In this document: positions 19,571-27,934 of the stretch, piece by piece
Layout: every line of letters begins with the position of its first letter
Numbering within the stretch: the stretch's first letter is position 1
DNA from: Leptospira ellinghausenii
GTDB lineage: Bacteria > Spirochaetota > Leptospiria > Leptospirales > Leptospiraceae
NCBI RefSeq assembly: GCF_003114815.1
Contig: NZ_BFAZ01000008.1
Location: forward strand, 222,406 to 286,405
Length of the DNA stretch: 64,000 bases
Direction: 5' to 3'
Position numbers and translations under genes: made by a program
The notes under the pieces: model-generated
What the model was told of the DNA's origin: nothing
Databases searched by the model: none
Seen by the model: only the letters and a program-made list of their open reading frames with translations

Positions 19571-19981
19571 ATGAATGTTGCAGATTCTGAAATTAAATCC
19601 TTACTCCAATCTTATCCAACAATCACAGTGTATGGTTTAAGCCAGGATCCTTTAAAACCTAGTCATTATGTCCCTGTTTTCATTCGTGAAAAAGGTTGGA
19701 ATGTCATTGGAACCTATCCCAAAGAACATACAATTGGAGGATTTCAAATCTACAAAAGTTTAAAAGACATCCCAAAAGAAAATCGGACGTTCATCGATGT
19801 ATTTAGAAGTTCTGAAAACATTCCTGAGGTAGTTGATGAAATTCTAACATTAGGTGGAACGGAAGTCTTATGGTTACAATTGGGAATATCTCATCCAGAA
19901 GCTGAAAAACGAGCCGAAAACGCAGGGATCAAAGTTGTTTCCAACCGTTGCCTCATCATAGAATACAAAAAATATTTTTAA
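19571..19981 (+). CDS. CoA-binding domain protein (YccU type)
   Basis: 136 aa from the ATG at 19571; a longer frame from 19532 is rejected because the promoter lies inside it. A single Rossmann CoA-binding domain: the first strand and loop ITVYGLSQDPLKPSHYVPVFI, then GWNVIGTYPKEHTIGG, the FIDVFRSSENIPEVVDE segment, and the C-terminal GIKVVSNRCLIIEYKK. These match the YccU family related to the N-terminal domain of acyl-CoA synthetases, which binds CoA or a nucleotide cofactor. The biological role is not established. Confidence 0.88.
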   Translation: MNVADSEIKSLLQSYPTITVYGLSQDPLKPSHYVPVFIREKGWNVIGTYPKEHTIGGFQIYKSLKDIPKENRTFIDVFRSSENIPEVVDEILTLGGTEVLWLQLGISHPEAEKRAENAGIKVVSNRCLIIEYKKYF

Positions 19982-20557
19982 ATCCCTCCTCTGTCCCTCA
20001 AATCCACGAAAAACGAATGTTATCACGTCCTAAACGATTCACACTCCCGGATATCTCTTCGCATATATGTTTGAAATTTCTTCTCACTCTCATTCAAGTT
20101 TGGCAAAATAGAACCTTCATAAACAATACCGGTAAATTCTTTTTATTTGTGATTTATTCTCATTTTGAATCCAACTGAAAAGTCGACCAAAATCGATCGA
20201 TCTACATTGAAAAATCGACAACGTTTCTCAAAAATAAACTTTCTCCTGATTAGAATCATCTTCGATGTGATACCAAATTTGATCGGCTTGGTGATTTGAG
20301 TCTGATTTTAACCAGCCCGCAATACTACCATTTGGTAATTCTCCACCAAATTGCTGATACAGTCAATCTGATGAGAACTATTCTCATTTACAGCTGAAAA
20401 ATGAAAGGGAATCCGAACGATGCAAAATCACTATCCATAGATCGAAAGATTTGCTTGGCTAAAAAAATTTGTAACCGAATCAATTTGTGAAAACTTCTGA
20501 ACGTTAAAAAGTTGGTATTTCGAAGGAATTCTTAGATCTAAGAAGAGCTGAATTGTT
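19982..20557. other. Intergenic region with gene debris
   Basis: Besides the minus-strand fragment at 20228-20362 nothing else is supported: no tRNA, no clear hairpin terminator and no long frame. The left 180 bp has only short open stretches. Confidence 0.5.
20228..20362 (-). pseudogene. Decayed 3' end of an unidentified gene
   Basis: Forty-four codons on the minus strand, ending at a TGA at 20228, encode LYQQFGGELPNGSIAGWLKS and then a tail with ADQIWYHIEDD and EKVYF. The composition is strongly protein-like, unlike the neighbouring frames. In the upstream direction the frame meets TGA at 20363-20365 and TAG at 20378-20380, so no intact gene remains. I do not recognise the family. It sits in an otherwise empty 576-bp interval. 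Confidence 0.4.
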
Positions 20558-21148
20558 ATGAAACTTCACCAAAAAAAACAGTTTTGGATTTTTGATATGG
20601 ATGGCACGTTAACCACTGCCCAACATGATTTTTTAGCAATCAAACAAGAACTTGGTATCCCAACAGATGTTGACATATTGACATCCCTCTCTATGCTTCC
20701 ACCTAACATAAAAAAGCAAAAACAGATAGAATTAGATAAAATTGAATATAAAATTGCAAAATTGGCAAAAGCATCACATGGTTGTTTTGAATTTTTACAA
20801 ACAGTTCACTCACAAACAAAAACATTAGGCATATTAACGCGTAATAGTTTTGTAAATTCTTTAGAAACATTAAATGCAGCAGGGATTTCAAATTTTTTCA
20901 GTGAACAGAATATAATTTGCAGAGACCGTGCACTTCCAAAACCAAATCCTGACGGAATTTTGTATCTGTTGCAACAATGGAATGCAAAACCAGAAGAAAC
21001 GATTATGATCGGTGATTATGTATTTGATTTAGAAGCTGGCAAAAGAGCAAATGTTGAAACTATCTACATTGATCCAACGGGATTGTTCCCTTTCCAAAAG
21101 GAAGCAAATTACAAAGTGACGAAATTAGAAGAAATCTTGTATCTATAA
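20558..21148 (+). CDS. HAD-superfamily phosphatase (HAD-IA type)
   Basis: 196 aa. All four HAD motifs are visible: motif I DMDGTLT (nucleophile D13, acid D15), motif II GILTRN (Thr in place of Ser), motif III Lys in PKPNPDG, and motif IV GDYVFDLEAG. The small helical cap between motifs I and II, with an unusual run of Lys and Gln, fits subfamily IA. Relatives include phosphoglycolate phosphatase and other small-molecule phosphatases. Cytoplasmic; substrate unknown. The preceding 20 bp contain AGAAGAGCTG as a ribosome-binding candidate. Confidence 0.88.
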   Translation: MKLHQKKQFWIFDMDGTLTTAQHDFLAIKQELGIPTDVDILTSLSMLPPNIKKQKQIELDKIEYKIAKLAKASHGCFEFLQTVHSQTKTLGILTRNSFVNSLETLNAAGISNFFSEQNIICRDRALPKPNPDGILYLLQQWNAKPEETIMIGDYVFDLEAGKRANVETIYIDPTGLFPFQKEANYKVTKLEEILYL

Positions 21149-21154
21149 GCAAAA

Positions 21155-22093
21155 TTAGATTTTTAATGGGTTCATATTTTTGATTGGAAATCTAATTTCG
21201 AAAGTTAAACCTTTAAGAGTTCCAATCAAAATAGTTCCTTGTAATTGTTTTACTAAATTCCTGACTAACATCAAACCTATCCCTTTTTCCTCCGATTCAA
21301 CATTCATTCCTATCCCATTATCTCGAATGACCAAAACAAATTCCTCTTCTAATTTTCCTAAACTCACCTCTATAATTCCTTTATTTTCTATCGTAAAAGC
21401 ATGACGAAAACAATTGGAAACCAATTCATTTAAGATCAATCCAATCGGTATTGCACGGTCTAGATCCATTTCTAATCCTTCTTCCACTAGCTCTCGCAAT
21501 TCTATATCTACATTTTCTTTCAAATAAGTAATTTTTAAGTTACTTAGGATTAGAGAAAATATTTGATTCAAATTCACATAAAGTAAATTTGGTGAACCAT
21601 AAATAATCTTATGAACTGATGCAATAGCTTGAATTCGGTTTTGTATCAAGTTGAGTGATGATGTCAATTTTTCATCTTTTTCAGATTCAATTTGTAAGGC
21701 CATAAGCCCAGATATGATTTGTAAGTTATTATTCACTCTATGGTGTATTTCTGTTAGTAGTTTTGACTTTAATTCTAGGTCTGATTTAATTTGGTGTTCA
21801 TGAGCCACTCTCGTTTTTTGTTCTTTTTTGATGGAACTGATATACAGAAAAATCAAAAGAATCATTGCATACAAATCTTTAAAAAAACCTTCATACTCAT
21901 CAAAATAATCAATCAACAAACCATGTTCAAAAATATTGGAAATGTTTACATAACAAGGAATCAAAGCAAGTAATATCAAAAACGACCCTTCCCCTCGGAA
22001 GGAAGGTCTTTTGATGAAATGTCTTAGAGTTAATACAAATGCCGCCAAACAAAAGAATAGCGATAAAACATTTAACAAAACGATTAGATTCAT
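21155..22093 (-). CDS. Membrane sensor histidine kinase (HisKA_2 type)
   Basis: 312 aa. The first 85 residues carry about three membrane helices. The kinase half has the HisKA_2 H-box EIHHRVNNNLQIISGL (phosphorylated His within HHRVNNNLQ), then a HATPase_c domain with N-box ILNELVSNCFRHAF, G1 DNGIGM and G2 GIGLMLVRNLVKQL. Such kinases often signal to single-domain or antiterminator-output regulators; none is adjacent. The gene for a small membrane protein ends one base before its start, and that protein resembles the kinase's own sensor half. Confidence 0.88.
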   Translation of the reverse strand: MNLIVLLNVLSLFFCLAAFVLTLRHFIKRPSFRGEGSFLILLALIPCYVNISNIFEHGLLIDYFDEYEGFFKDLYAMILLIFLYISSIKKEQKTRVAHEHQIKSDLELKSKLLTEIHHRVNNNLQIISGLMALQIESEKDEKLTSSLNLIQNRIQAIASVHKIIYGSPNLLYVNLNQIFSLILSNLKITYLKENVDIELRELVEEGLEMDLDRAIPIGLILNELVSNCFRHAFTIENKGIIEVSLGKLEEEFVLVIRDNGIGMNVESEEKGIGLMLVRNLVKQLQGTILIGTLKGLTFEIRFPIKNMNPLKI

Positions 22094-22094
22094 A

Positions 22095-22361
22095 TCAATG
22101 TCGCTTAACCAATATTTCTCGTTTTAAGCTTACGAAAAAACAAACGGATGATAAAAAATAAAATGAATGCTCTAAAATATTAAAAAAATCGTGAAAATAA
22201 TATCCTTCGAGAACTGTAAAAACATTACTGAACCATATCAAAAGAAATGCTGTGATTAAAAAATTATATTTTGGAATCAGTTGAAGGAACAATAGTCTTG
22301 AAATAATTAAGATACCAATGCTATCGAAAATCAGATTTAGAACTTCACTTAGTTGATACAT
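22095..22361 (-). CDS. Small membrane protein resembling the sensor half of the downstream kinase
   Basis: 88 aa with about three membrane helices and a C-terminal basic tail (SLKREILVKRH). Its pattern (LNLIF...FSNVFTVLEGYYFHDFFNILEHSFYF...SLKRE) can be laid over the kinase N-terminus (LNVLSLFF...VNISNIFEHGLLIDYFDEYEGFFKDL...SIKKE). It is therefore probably a stand-alone sensor or regulatory subunit that could pair with the kinase membrane domain. It is the first gene of the pair, separated from the kinase by one base. Confidence 0.7.
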   Translation of the reverse strand: MYQLSEVLNLIFDSIGILIISRLLFLQLIPKYNFLITAFLLIWFSNVFTVLEGYYFHDFFNILEHSFYFLSSVCFFVSLKREILVKRH

Positions 22362-22462
22362 TGGATTTACCCTAAGAAATTAATTTCCTTAGATGGGTAA
22401 ATTTACCAGAAAATCAAAAAAAGGTAAAGTGAATAATTACAAAAATCGGAACATAATTTTAT

Positions 22463-23452
22463 CTAGTATATGTCCGAAGGATTCATTTTTGCAAGCCGTA
22501 TAACATCGGATAAAAATTTTCGATGGCTGACGATTGATTTCTGTTTCAATTCGCGTGAAGGATTAAAGATTCCTCTTTTGCGAAAAATTTTCAATGGATC
22601 TAAATTGATATCTGACCAGGTACCAATTTCTAATGTTAGGGGGAGAAAATGCCTAGAGACAGGAGATTGTGTCTCTTTTATATTTGCTTGGAATTTATCA
22701 TACAATCGATCCCATAGATCACCATGGGTTGTATACGTTTCACTTTGTGGCCCAAATCGATATAGGAAATGATTTAAATGATTTGTAAAATTTGAACCAA
22801 TTTTCTGAAATAAATCTTCATCAGCACATGGCTCATGTGTGCTCGCGTATGGCCACCAAACATGATCCACAGTTCCAAAGCCAGAATGAATATCAACAAC
22901 AGGGATTAATTGATTTTCTGCTTTAAGGAAATATTCCTTAAAGTATCGATCTAAAACCCTTGACTCAGTCTGTAACACCTTACCACGATAATACGGAAAT
23001 AAATTTGAATATTTATGCCCTCCAAAAAAAAATGGAGCTTTTACCGCTTCTACCCCCGAGTTTCGCATCAAATCTACACCCTTTGGGTTCGAACGTCTTT
23101 TTAAAGCAACTCCACCTGGATTTAGTACTGGAATGCAGACGATTCCAACTTCACCATTTTTGATTTCATGATACAAAACAGAATTTTTACGGGCAAAAAG
23201 ATCATCCAAAAAATCTAACAACACACGGATGCCAATGGTTTCTAAACCATGAACACCTGCAATCAGACCTGAAACATTACTTTTAATGGCTTTCGGTTTT
23301 CCTATTTCTAATACATAAATGGGAAACCTAAATCCATCTTCCGTTTTAGAAGAAAAGCCATATTGTTTTAATCTAACAAGCTTACCACCTAACTTTACAA
23401 TTTTTAGGATTCTGTTTTCATAACGATTTAATCGTTTTATGCCACGTAACAT
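22463..23452 (-). CDS. M14-family zinc carboxypeptidase-like protein
   Basis: 329 aa from the ATG at 23452; an in-frame TTG at 23473 would add seven residues, and a GAGG lies 11 bases before the ATG. The zinc site is recognisable as GVHGLET (HxxE) and VVDIHSGFG (third His ligand). The C-terminal LTLEIGTW contains the Glu expected of the M14 general base. The other conserved features (NPGGVALKRRSNPKGVDLMRN) match M14 peptidases of the DUF2817/gamma-D-Glu-carboxypeptidase group. No signal peptide is evident, so cytoplasmic action is likely. The substrate may be peptidoglycan-derived peptides or N-acylated amino acids. Confidence 0.82.
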   Translation of the reverse strand: MLRGIKRLNRYENRILKIVKLGGKLVRLKQYGFSSKTEDGFRFPIYVLEIGKPKAIKSNVSGLIAGVHGLETIGIRVLLDFLDDLFARKNSVLYHEIKNGEVGIVCIPVLNPGGVALKRRSNPKGVDLMRNSGVEAVKAPFFFGGHKYSNLFPYYRGKVLQTESRVLDRYFKEYFLKAENQLIPVVDIHSGFGTVDHVWWPYASTHEPCADEDLFQKIGSNFTNHLNHFLYRFGPQSETYTTHGDLWDRLYDKFQANIKETQSPVSRHFLPLTLEIGTWSDINLDPLKIFRKRGIFNPSRELKQKSIVSHRKFLSDVIRLAKMNPSDIY

Positions 23453-23693
23453 TAATTTTTTGCCTCGAATCAAATCAAATGAATTGGAAATCCAAATCTA
23501 TTTTGTTTCTTTGACTCAACTTTTTACTAGGTCTCCATTTCTAAAATTCGAATATTACGACTACTGTTACAATTTGATGACAAATTTTCTTTTCTATCGT
23601 TGTGGAACCAAAAATAAAGGGAATTAAAACATTGAAATGAAATTTGCCTCACCAAATCCTAATTTACGGCAACAGGTTTCACCCAAATCGAAT

Positions 23694-24665
23694 ATGACAA
23701 AAAAAAATACAAAACAAAAAGTAAGTCCTAAAAAACAAAAGAGATTTCGGGAAGAAAATATCTTTGTGAATCATTCTTCCATTCATGTGGGAGTTTGGCC
23801 AGGAAGAAAAAAAACTATCATATGTTTACATGGATTATCAGGAAATCTTCATTCTATGGAGTCCTTCGCAAACTTATTATCAAAAGCAGGGCATAAGGTA
23901 ATCTCCTATGATTTAAAAGGTAGAGGTCATTCAGGTAAGCCAAATACAGGGTATGGTTTTATGAATCATATTGAAGACTTACATCAATTGGTACAACATT
24001 ACAAGTTAAAGGATTTTATTTTTTTAGGACATTCTTTTGGATGTATGATCGCACTTCGTTATGCACTCCTATTCCCTGAAAAAATCAGTGGAATGATACT
24101 AATGGATGGAGGTGGTCTTCTAACAGTTAAAAAAAGAATCCAAATCTTAAAGGTACTGAAACAATCATTTGATCGATTAGATGTTGTTTATAGAAGTCAA
24201 AATGAATACTTTCAATTGGTTAAAAATTCTCCCTTAGTTCCGAATTGGACTCAAAAAATCGAAGATTACTTTGGGAAAGAATTACACCCAATTCAAAATG
24301 GTTATGTTTGTCATATGCCAAAATATGTCATGGTAGAAGAATTAAAAGAGATGGGGGGTGCCATTGATCTAAAGAATGTAATGTTACAATTTTTATCACA
24401 TCCAATTGAAATGGGCAAAAGAATGATACGCAATAAAAGATTGGATTTCGAAAGTATTCTTACGCCTACTCTCATTTTGAGAGCTACAAAAATGAATTTA
24501 TTTCCTAATGATGATTTATTACCCAAAGATTCATTTGATGAAATGATCCGTAGGATCCCCAATGCAAAAGGAATTGAAATTGAATCCAATCATTATGGCA
24601 TTCTATTCGATGAGATTAAAGAAAGAGATAAAACAATTCTAAATTTCATTAATCAATTAAATTAA
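23694..24665 (+). CDS. Alpha/beta hydrolase
   Basis: 323 aa from the ATG at 23694, though an ATG at 23637 would add 19 residues; both stretches are Lys-rich. The fold is clear: oxyanion-hole motif LHGLSGNLHSME, strand and loop SYDLKGRGHSG, nucleophile elbow GHSFGC (Ser about 133 from this start), and a C-terminal His in ESNHYGIL. Cytoplasmic and of the common small-esterase/lipase class. The substrate cannot be inferred. Divergently oriented to the M14 gene with about 240 bp between the chosen starts. Confidence 0.85.
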   Translation: MTKKNTKQKVSPKKQKRFREENIFVNHSSIHVGVWPGRKKTIICLHGLSGNLHSMESFANLLSKAGHKVISYDLKGRGHSGKPNTGYGFMNHIEDLHQLVQHYKLKDFIFLGHSFGCMIALRYALLFPEKISGMILMDGGGLLTVKKRIQILKVLKQSFDRLDVVYRSQNEYFQLVKNSPLVPNWTQKIEDYFGKELHPIQNGYVCHMPKYVMVEELKEMGGAIDLKNVMLQFLSHPIEMGKRMIRNKRLDFESILTPTLILRATKMNLFPNDDLLPKDSFDEMIRRIPNAKGIEIESNHYGILFDEIKERDKTILNFINQLN

Positions 24666-24745
24666 CGAACCAAACCTAAAATTCATAATGATTTAAAGTT
24701 TGATTCGTAAATTTCGATTTCCAACACTAAAGGAAAAACAAAGTC

Positions 24746-25126
24746 TTATATTTTTTCAGCCGATACTAGAGCATGTATGACTTTCCAATCCCCTTGGTTC
24801 CACAAAAAAGAATATTGGGTGTGGAAGTTCATTACCTTACTTTGTAAGTTTGCTTTCACTACACCAAAATTATCTACAAGGTCAATCGAATTGATTTGAA
24901 CCTTCCTCTCTACACCACCCAACTTCCCATCTTTTAGAGATTGAAGGTATTTTTCCTTGTTAGATACTAAAAGCTCCTCCATCCCACTAATACTCACATG
25001 ATCAGTAAATTGGTCGTGAAATGTTCTTTCTAAGGAAGAAACATCCCTTGCATCAATATTACTGATGAAAGTTTTAAACACCTTCTCCAGACTTTCTTTT
25101 GTATTCTCATTTTGATTTGTACTCAT
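24746..25126 (-). CDS. SnoaL/NTF2-like protein in the MarR locus
   Basis: 126 aa from the ATG at 25126, which has AGGGGG five bases upstream. The sequence fits the NTF2-like (SnoaL or lumazine-binding-like) fold: an N-terminal helix pair (EKVFKTFISNIDARDVSSLERTFHDQF), then four strands ending in QGDWKVIHALVSAE. Members are either enzymes or ligand binders. It lies downstream of a MarR gene and has its own copy of the MarR palindrome 45 bp before its start, so it is probably a target of that regulator. Confidence 0.75.
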   Translation of the reverse strand: MSTNQNENTKESLEKVFKTFISNIDARDVSSLERTFHDQFTDHVSISGMEELLVSNKEKYLQSLKDGKLGGVERKVQINSIDLVDNFGVVKANLQSKVMNFHTQYSFLWNQGDWKVIHALVSAEKI

Positions 25127-25170
25127 ATATCCCCCTGAAATAAAAATCCGCATTTTTCAAATCTCATTTA

Positions 25171-25186
25171 TGTTGCTATAGCAACA
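25171..25186. promoter_or_regulatory. Perfect palindrome, candidate MarR operator
   Basis: TGTTGCTATAGCAACA is its own reverse complement over 16 bp. It lies between the end of the MarR gene and the start of the SnoaL-like gene. An identical copy sits at the start of the MarR gene (25644-25659). Size and symmetry fit a MarR dimer site. Confidence 0.7.
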
Positions 25187-25204
25187 ATATATGCAAAAAA
25201 AATT

Positions 25205-25642
25205 TCAATTCACCGACTGATCGTATATTTCATCAATGATCCGTTTGAAGTTATAAAAGTCTTGTTTTGTTAATTTTTTGAACATTCGACTTCTCTCCTT
25301 TTCAATTTCTGGAACCAAACGGGTATATAGTTCGATCCCTTTTTTGGTTGGAAACACTTTATGTTTCCTTCTATCGTCAGGATCTGGAATGATTTTGATC
25401 CAAGTTTTTTTTTCCATATTTCGAAGTGCCCTTGCCATAGAAGGCCGATCATCAAAATCCCTTCCCAAATCAGATTGGCTACATCCTGGTTGTTTGATGA
25501 TTTTGACTAACACAAACCACTGTTCAGGGAATAATTCAAGCCCCTGCTCCATCGCAAGCCTCATAAACTGCTTTCTCAAAGCGCGGACAGTGCGATAGAT
25601 TAAGTAAGCATATGAGTTTTCTAATTCAAAATCATTTTCCAT
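25205..25642 (-). CDS. MarR-family transcriptional regulator
   Basis: 145 aa. The winged helix-turn-helix is at about residues 48-105, with recognition segment SQSDLGRDFDDRPSMARALRNMEKKTWI and wing PDPDDRRKHKVFPTKKG, both typical of MarR. N- and C-terminal helices form the dimer interface. There is no Cys in the sensing region, so it more likely binds an aromatic ligand than senses oxidants. A perfect palindrome abuts its own start codon (one base between), indicating autoregulation, and another copy precedes the next gene. Confidence 0.92.
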   Translation of the reverse strand: MENDFELENSYAYLIYRTVRALRKQFMRLAMEQGLELFPEQWFVLVKIIKQPGCSQSDLGRDFDDRPSMARALRNMEKKTWIKIIPDPDDRRKHKVFPTKKGIELYTRLVPEIEKERSRMFKKLTKQDFYNFKRIIDEIYDQSVN

Positions 25643-25643
25643 T

Positions 25644-25659
25644 TGTTGCTATAGCAACA
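25644..25659. promoter_or_regulatory. Perfect palindrome at the MarR start, candidate autoregulatory operator
   Basis: The same 16-bp palindrome as at 25171-25186 lies directly in front of the MarR start codon. It occupies the place where a Shine-Dalgarno sequence would be, so a bound repressor would block transcription initiation or early elongation, and the mRNA has either an unusual or no ribosome-binding site. Confidence 0.7.
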
Positions 25660-25884
25660 TTAGAAATTACCAAAAACATGTCTAGCAAATTTTTCAGACT
25701 GAATGCTGTCATTAGACGGTTTTTTCACAAAGATATCAATTAAACTCACGAATGACAAATTATTCTGATTCGATTTGATTCGAGATTTGTTTGATTGAAT
25801 TCAACTGAACTCTTGGAACCTGTTGACAGAAAGGAATCATTATTTAAACTGAAAGTTTTTTTGCACAAAACGAGGAGAATGGTT

Positions 25885-26301
25885 ATGAAAACCCAAAAGA
25901 AACTTTCGATCACAAATTTTGATTATATTCGATTAAAGAATATGATTTCCGAATATTCAAAACGTAACAAAACAAATGTGAATTTAGAAGATTTATTAGG
26001 AGAAATTGAAAGAGCTCAAAAAGTCGATTCAACAAAAATTCCAGCGAATGTTGTTACGATGAATTCAATTATCGAAATTAGAAACTTAAATGAATTAGAT
26101 TTTGATGAATTCCAATTGGTTTTTCCTGAAGAATCTAATTCTTCCGAAAGGAAAATTTCAATTTTAGCACCAATTGCGACTGCTTGTTTAGGATATAAAG
26201 TCGGAGATATCATCCAATGGAATGTTCCTCACGGTGTTCAACAATTCCAGATTACCGATGTGAAATACCAACCAGAAGCAAATGGTCACTTTCATCTATA
26301 A
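25885..26301 (+). CDS. GreA/GreB C-terminal-domain protein (Rnk-like)
   Basis: 138 aa from the ATG at 25885; a GAGGAG seven bases upstream decides the start over ATGs at 25795 and 25879. The N-terminal 45 residues form a helical segment (ITNFDYIRLKNMISEY) and the rest is the GreA/GreB C-terminal fold (IPANVVTMNSIIEIRN, then ISILAPIATACLGYKVGDIIQW and FQITDVKYQPEANG). This is the layout of Rnk, which binds RNA polymerase near the secondary channel without a Gre coiled coil. It likely modulates transcription. Monocistronic. Confidence 0.85.
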   Translation: MKTQKKLSITNFDYIRLKNMISEYSKRNKTNVNLEDLLGEIERAQKVDSTKIPANVVTMNSIIEIRNLNELDFDEFQLVFPEESNSSERKISILAPIATACLGYKVGDIIQWNVPHGVQQFQITDVKYQPEANGHFHL

Positions 26302-26338
26302 TGAAAGTATAAAAATTGGTCTAAAATAAAAATTGCGA

Positions 26339-26959
26339 CTACTTCTGGTATATGGCAAACAATAAGGAAGAAGGTAGTCGTAATTTATAACCAATTTTCA
26401 AAAGAAAATTCATCACCATCTGACTGACAATTCCATGTTTTAAAAATCGGTGGGAAGAAGTTAAACTAACATACGGAAGTAAGATTGGTTTTCGGATTTT
26501 TTTAAATTTTTTACTTAATTCTGTATCCTCGAATAAATATTGGATGGTAAGATCAGAAGTCCACATTTCACGAGAGAAAAAAATACAATGGTCCAAATAT
26601 ACAATCCCTTTCCATCGAATGCGTATGACATTGGAATACCATGAAATCCACTGTAACAGAATATGCTTTCGATCAAATTTGTGTGTGAAACCACCCCAAA
26701 AAAAGGAATTCTCTTTTTTTTCACTTTCATGAATCAAAAATTCAATGGCATCATTGGTTAGCAAACTTCTTGGATGATGGAATAATATCATTCCACCATT
26801 TGAACGATGAAAACCAATGTTTAGTCTGTCTGCCCGAGTAAATGCCTCTTCTTGGTGAACGAGGATGATTTCGACATCACTTCGGTTCTGAAAATTTGCC
26901 AATGATTCTTTGTAATATGTATTCAAATTCACATCAACAGGCACAATGATACTTAACAT
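26339..26959 (-). CDS. Family 2-like glycosyltransferase
   Basis: 206 aa. The N-terminal strand and loop (MLSIIVPVDVN), the region EIILVHQEEAFTRADRLNIGFHRSNGGMILFHHPRSLL where GT-A enzymes have their metal-binding DxD, and the later DHCIFFSREMW and FEDTELSKKF (the ED...L motif of the acceptor helix) match GT2 proteins of the TIGR04283 kind. It is short and the DxD is replaced by HHP, so the metal site is unusual. Cytoplasmic or membrane-associated through a C-terminal hydrophobic stretch. Acceptor unknown. Confidence 0.75.
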   Translation of the reverse strand: MLSIIVPVDVNLNTYYKESLANFQNRSDVEIILVHQEEAFTRADRLNIGFHRSNGGMILFHHPRSLLTNDAIEFLIHESEKKENSFFWGGFTHKFDRKHILLQWISWYSNVIRIRWKGIVYLDHCIFFSREMWTSDLTIQYLFEDTELSKKFKKIRKPILLPYVSLTSSHRFLKHGIVSQMVMNFLLKIGYKLRLPSSLLFAIYQK

Positions 26960-27002
26960 TTAAAATTTCTTCTGCCAAAATTAGAAACAATGGATTCTAC
27001 AA

Positions 27003-27767
27003 TCAATTTTTTACCAAATAAATTGAGATGGTAGACTGAACTTCTTCCATGTTGTCGGATTTTGTATTTTTAAATTCACGTTCAGCCATTAAAGTTTGTA
27101 TGCTTTTTTCTTCGATTGATTCTTGGATCAAAACTTGACGAATTTCATCAAATCTGCGTTTTAGAAGTCGTGTCTGATATGATACATCTCCGGTTGTATG
27201 TTGCCTTCCGACTAAAATGATTTTATATTTTGTTTCCATTTTTTGCATGTCTTTCGCAAAAATTACCAATTTCTCTTTTGAGTCTTCCATCATCTTATAA
27301 TCATCAGGTGAAAACTGTATCGATACTACTGGGGATGAATTTCCATACACTTGCCAATAGGAAAATTTAGGACTTGATTGTGAATTTTGTTTTTGCAGTG
27401 AGTCAATGACCAATTGTTTTGGGCAAATTACTTGGAGTTCTGTTGAAGAATTAATCGTTAACAAAAATCCTAAACTAGTAATCATCATATCCCAAGGTTT
27501 TGCATAATGATCAGATTGGGAAACAATTGTATCTGCGAGATTTGAATTCTGTTGTTCCGTTAGTTGGTGTTGGTAAAAAGGTAAAAGGACTAATACCCGA
27601 TATGTTCTAATTTCTGAATTTTTGGAACAACCGCTCTGTGGAGTGATGGGGATATTTTTTTTTTGATTCAGCAAAACACCTTTCCCAGAACATGAGAAGA
27701 AAAATGCCGAAAGAAAAATGGAGATAAAAATAAGTTTAAAATTCAGTTTGCAAATCTGTATCATCAT
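27003..27767 (-). CDS. Putative lipoprotein
   Basis: 254 aa from the ATG at 27767, though the next ATG three bases later is equally possible; an upstream TTG at 27803 is less likely. The signal peptide ends in a spirochaete-type lipobox (FLSAFFFSC). The mature protein has alternating strands and helices, with ILVGRQHTTGDVSYQTRLLKRRFDEIRQVLIQESI near the C-terminus. That segment resembles the OmpA-C-like peptidoglycan-binding consensus (G-x-x-x ... R-x-x-x-V), but key residues are not clear. Function unknown. Confidence 0.65.
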   Translation of the reverse strand: MMIQICKLNFKLIFISIFLSAFFFSCSGKGVLLNQKKNIPITPQSGCSKNSEIRTYRVLVLLPFYQHQLTEQQNSNLADTIVSQSDHYAKPWDMMITSLGFLLTINSSTELQVICPKQLVIDSLQKQNSQSSPKFSYWQVYGNSSPVVSIQFSPDDYKMMEDSKEKLVIFAKDMQKMETKYKIILVGRQHTTGDVSYQTRLLKRRFDEIRQVLIQESIEEKSIQTLMAEREFKNTKSDNMEEVQSTISIYLVKN

Positions 27768-27934
27768 GGGTAAAATTTGAATTCCTAAGCCCAGGGAAAA
27801 CAATTTCGAGAGGAAATCAATTGGATTTTCTGATTCTAGGATATTTAGAAAAATCCCTCATGTAGTATCCTCACAGATTTTCAAAAAATGAATTTAATGT
27901 GGAAATAAATTGACTAATACGAAAAAATTGTCTC

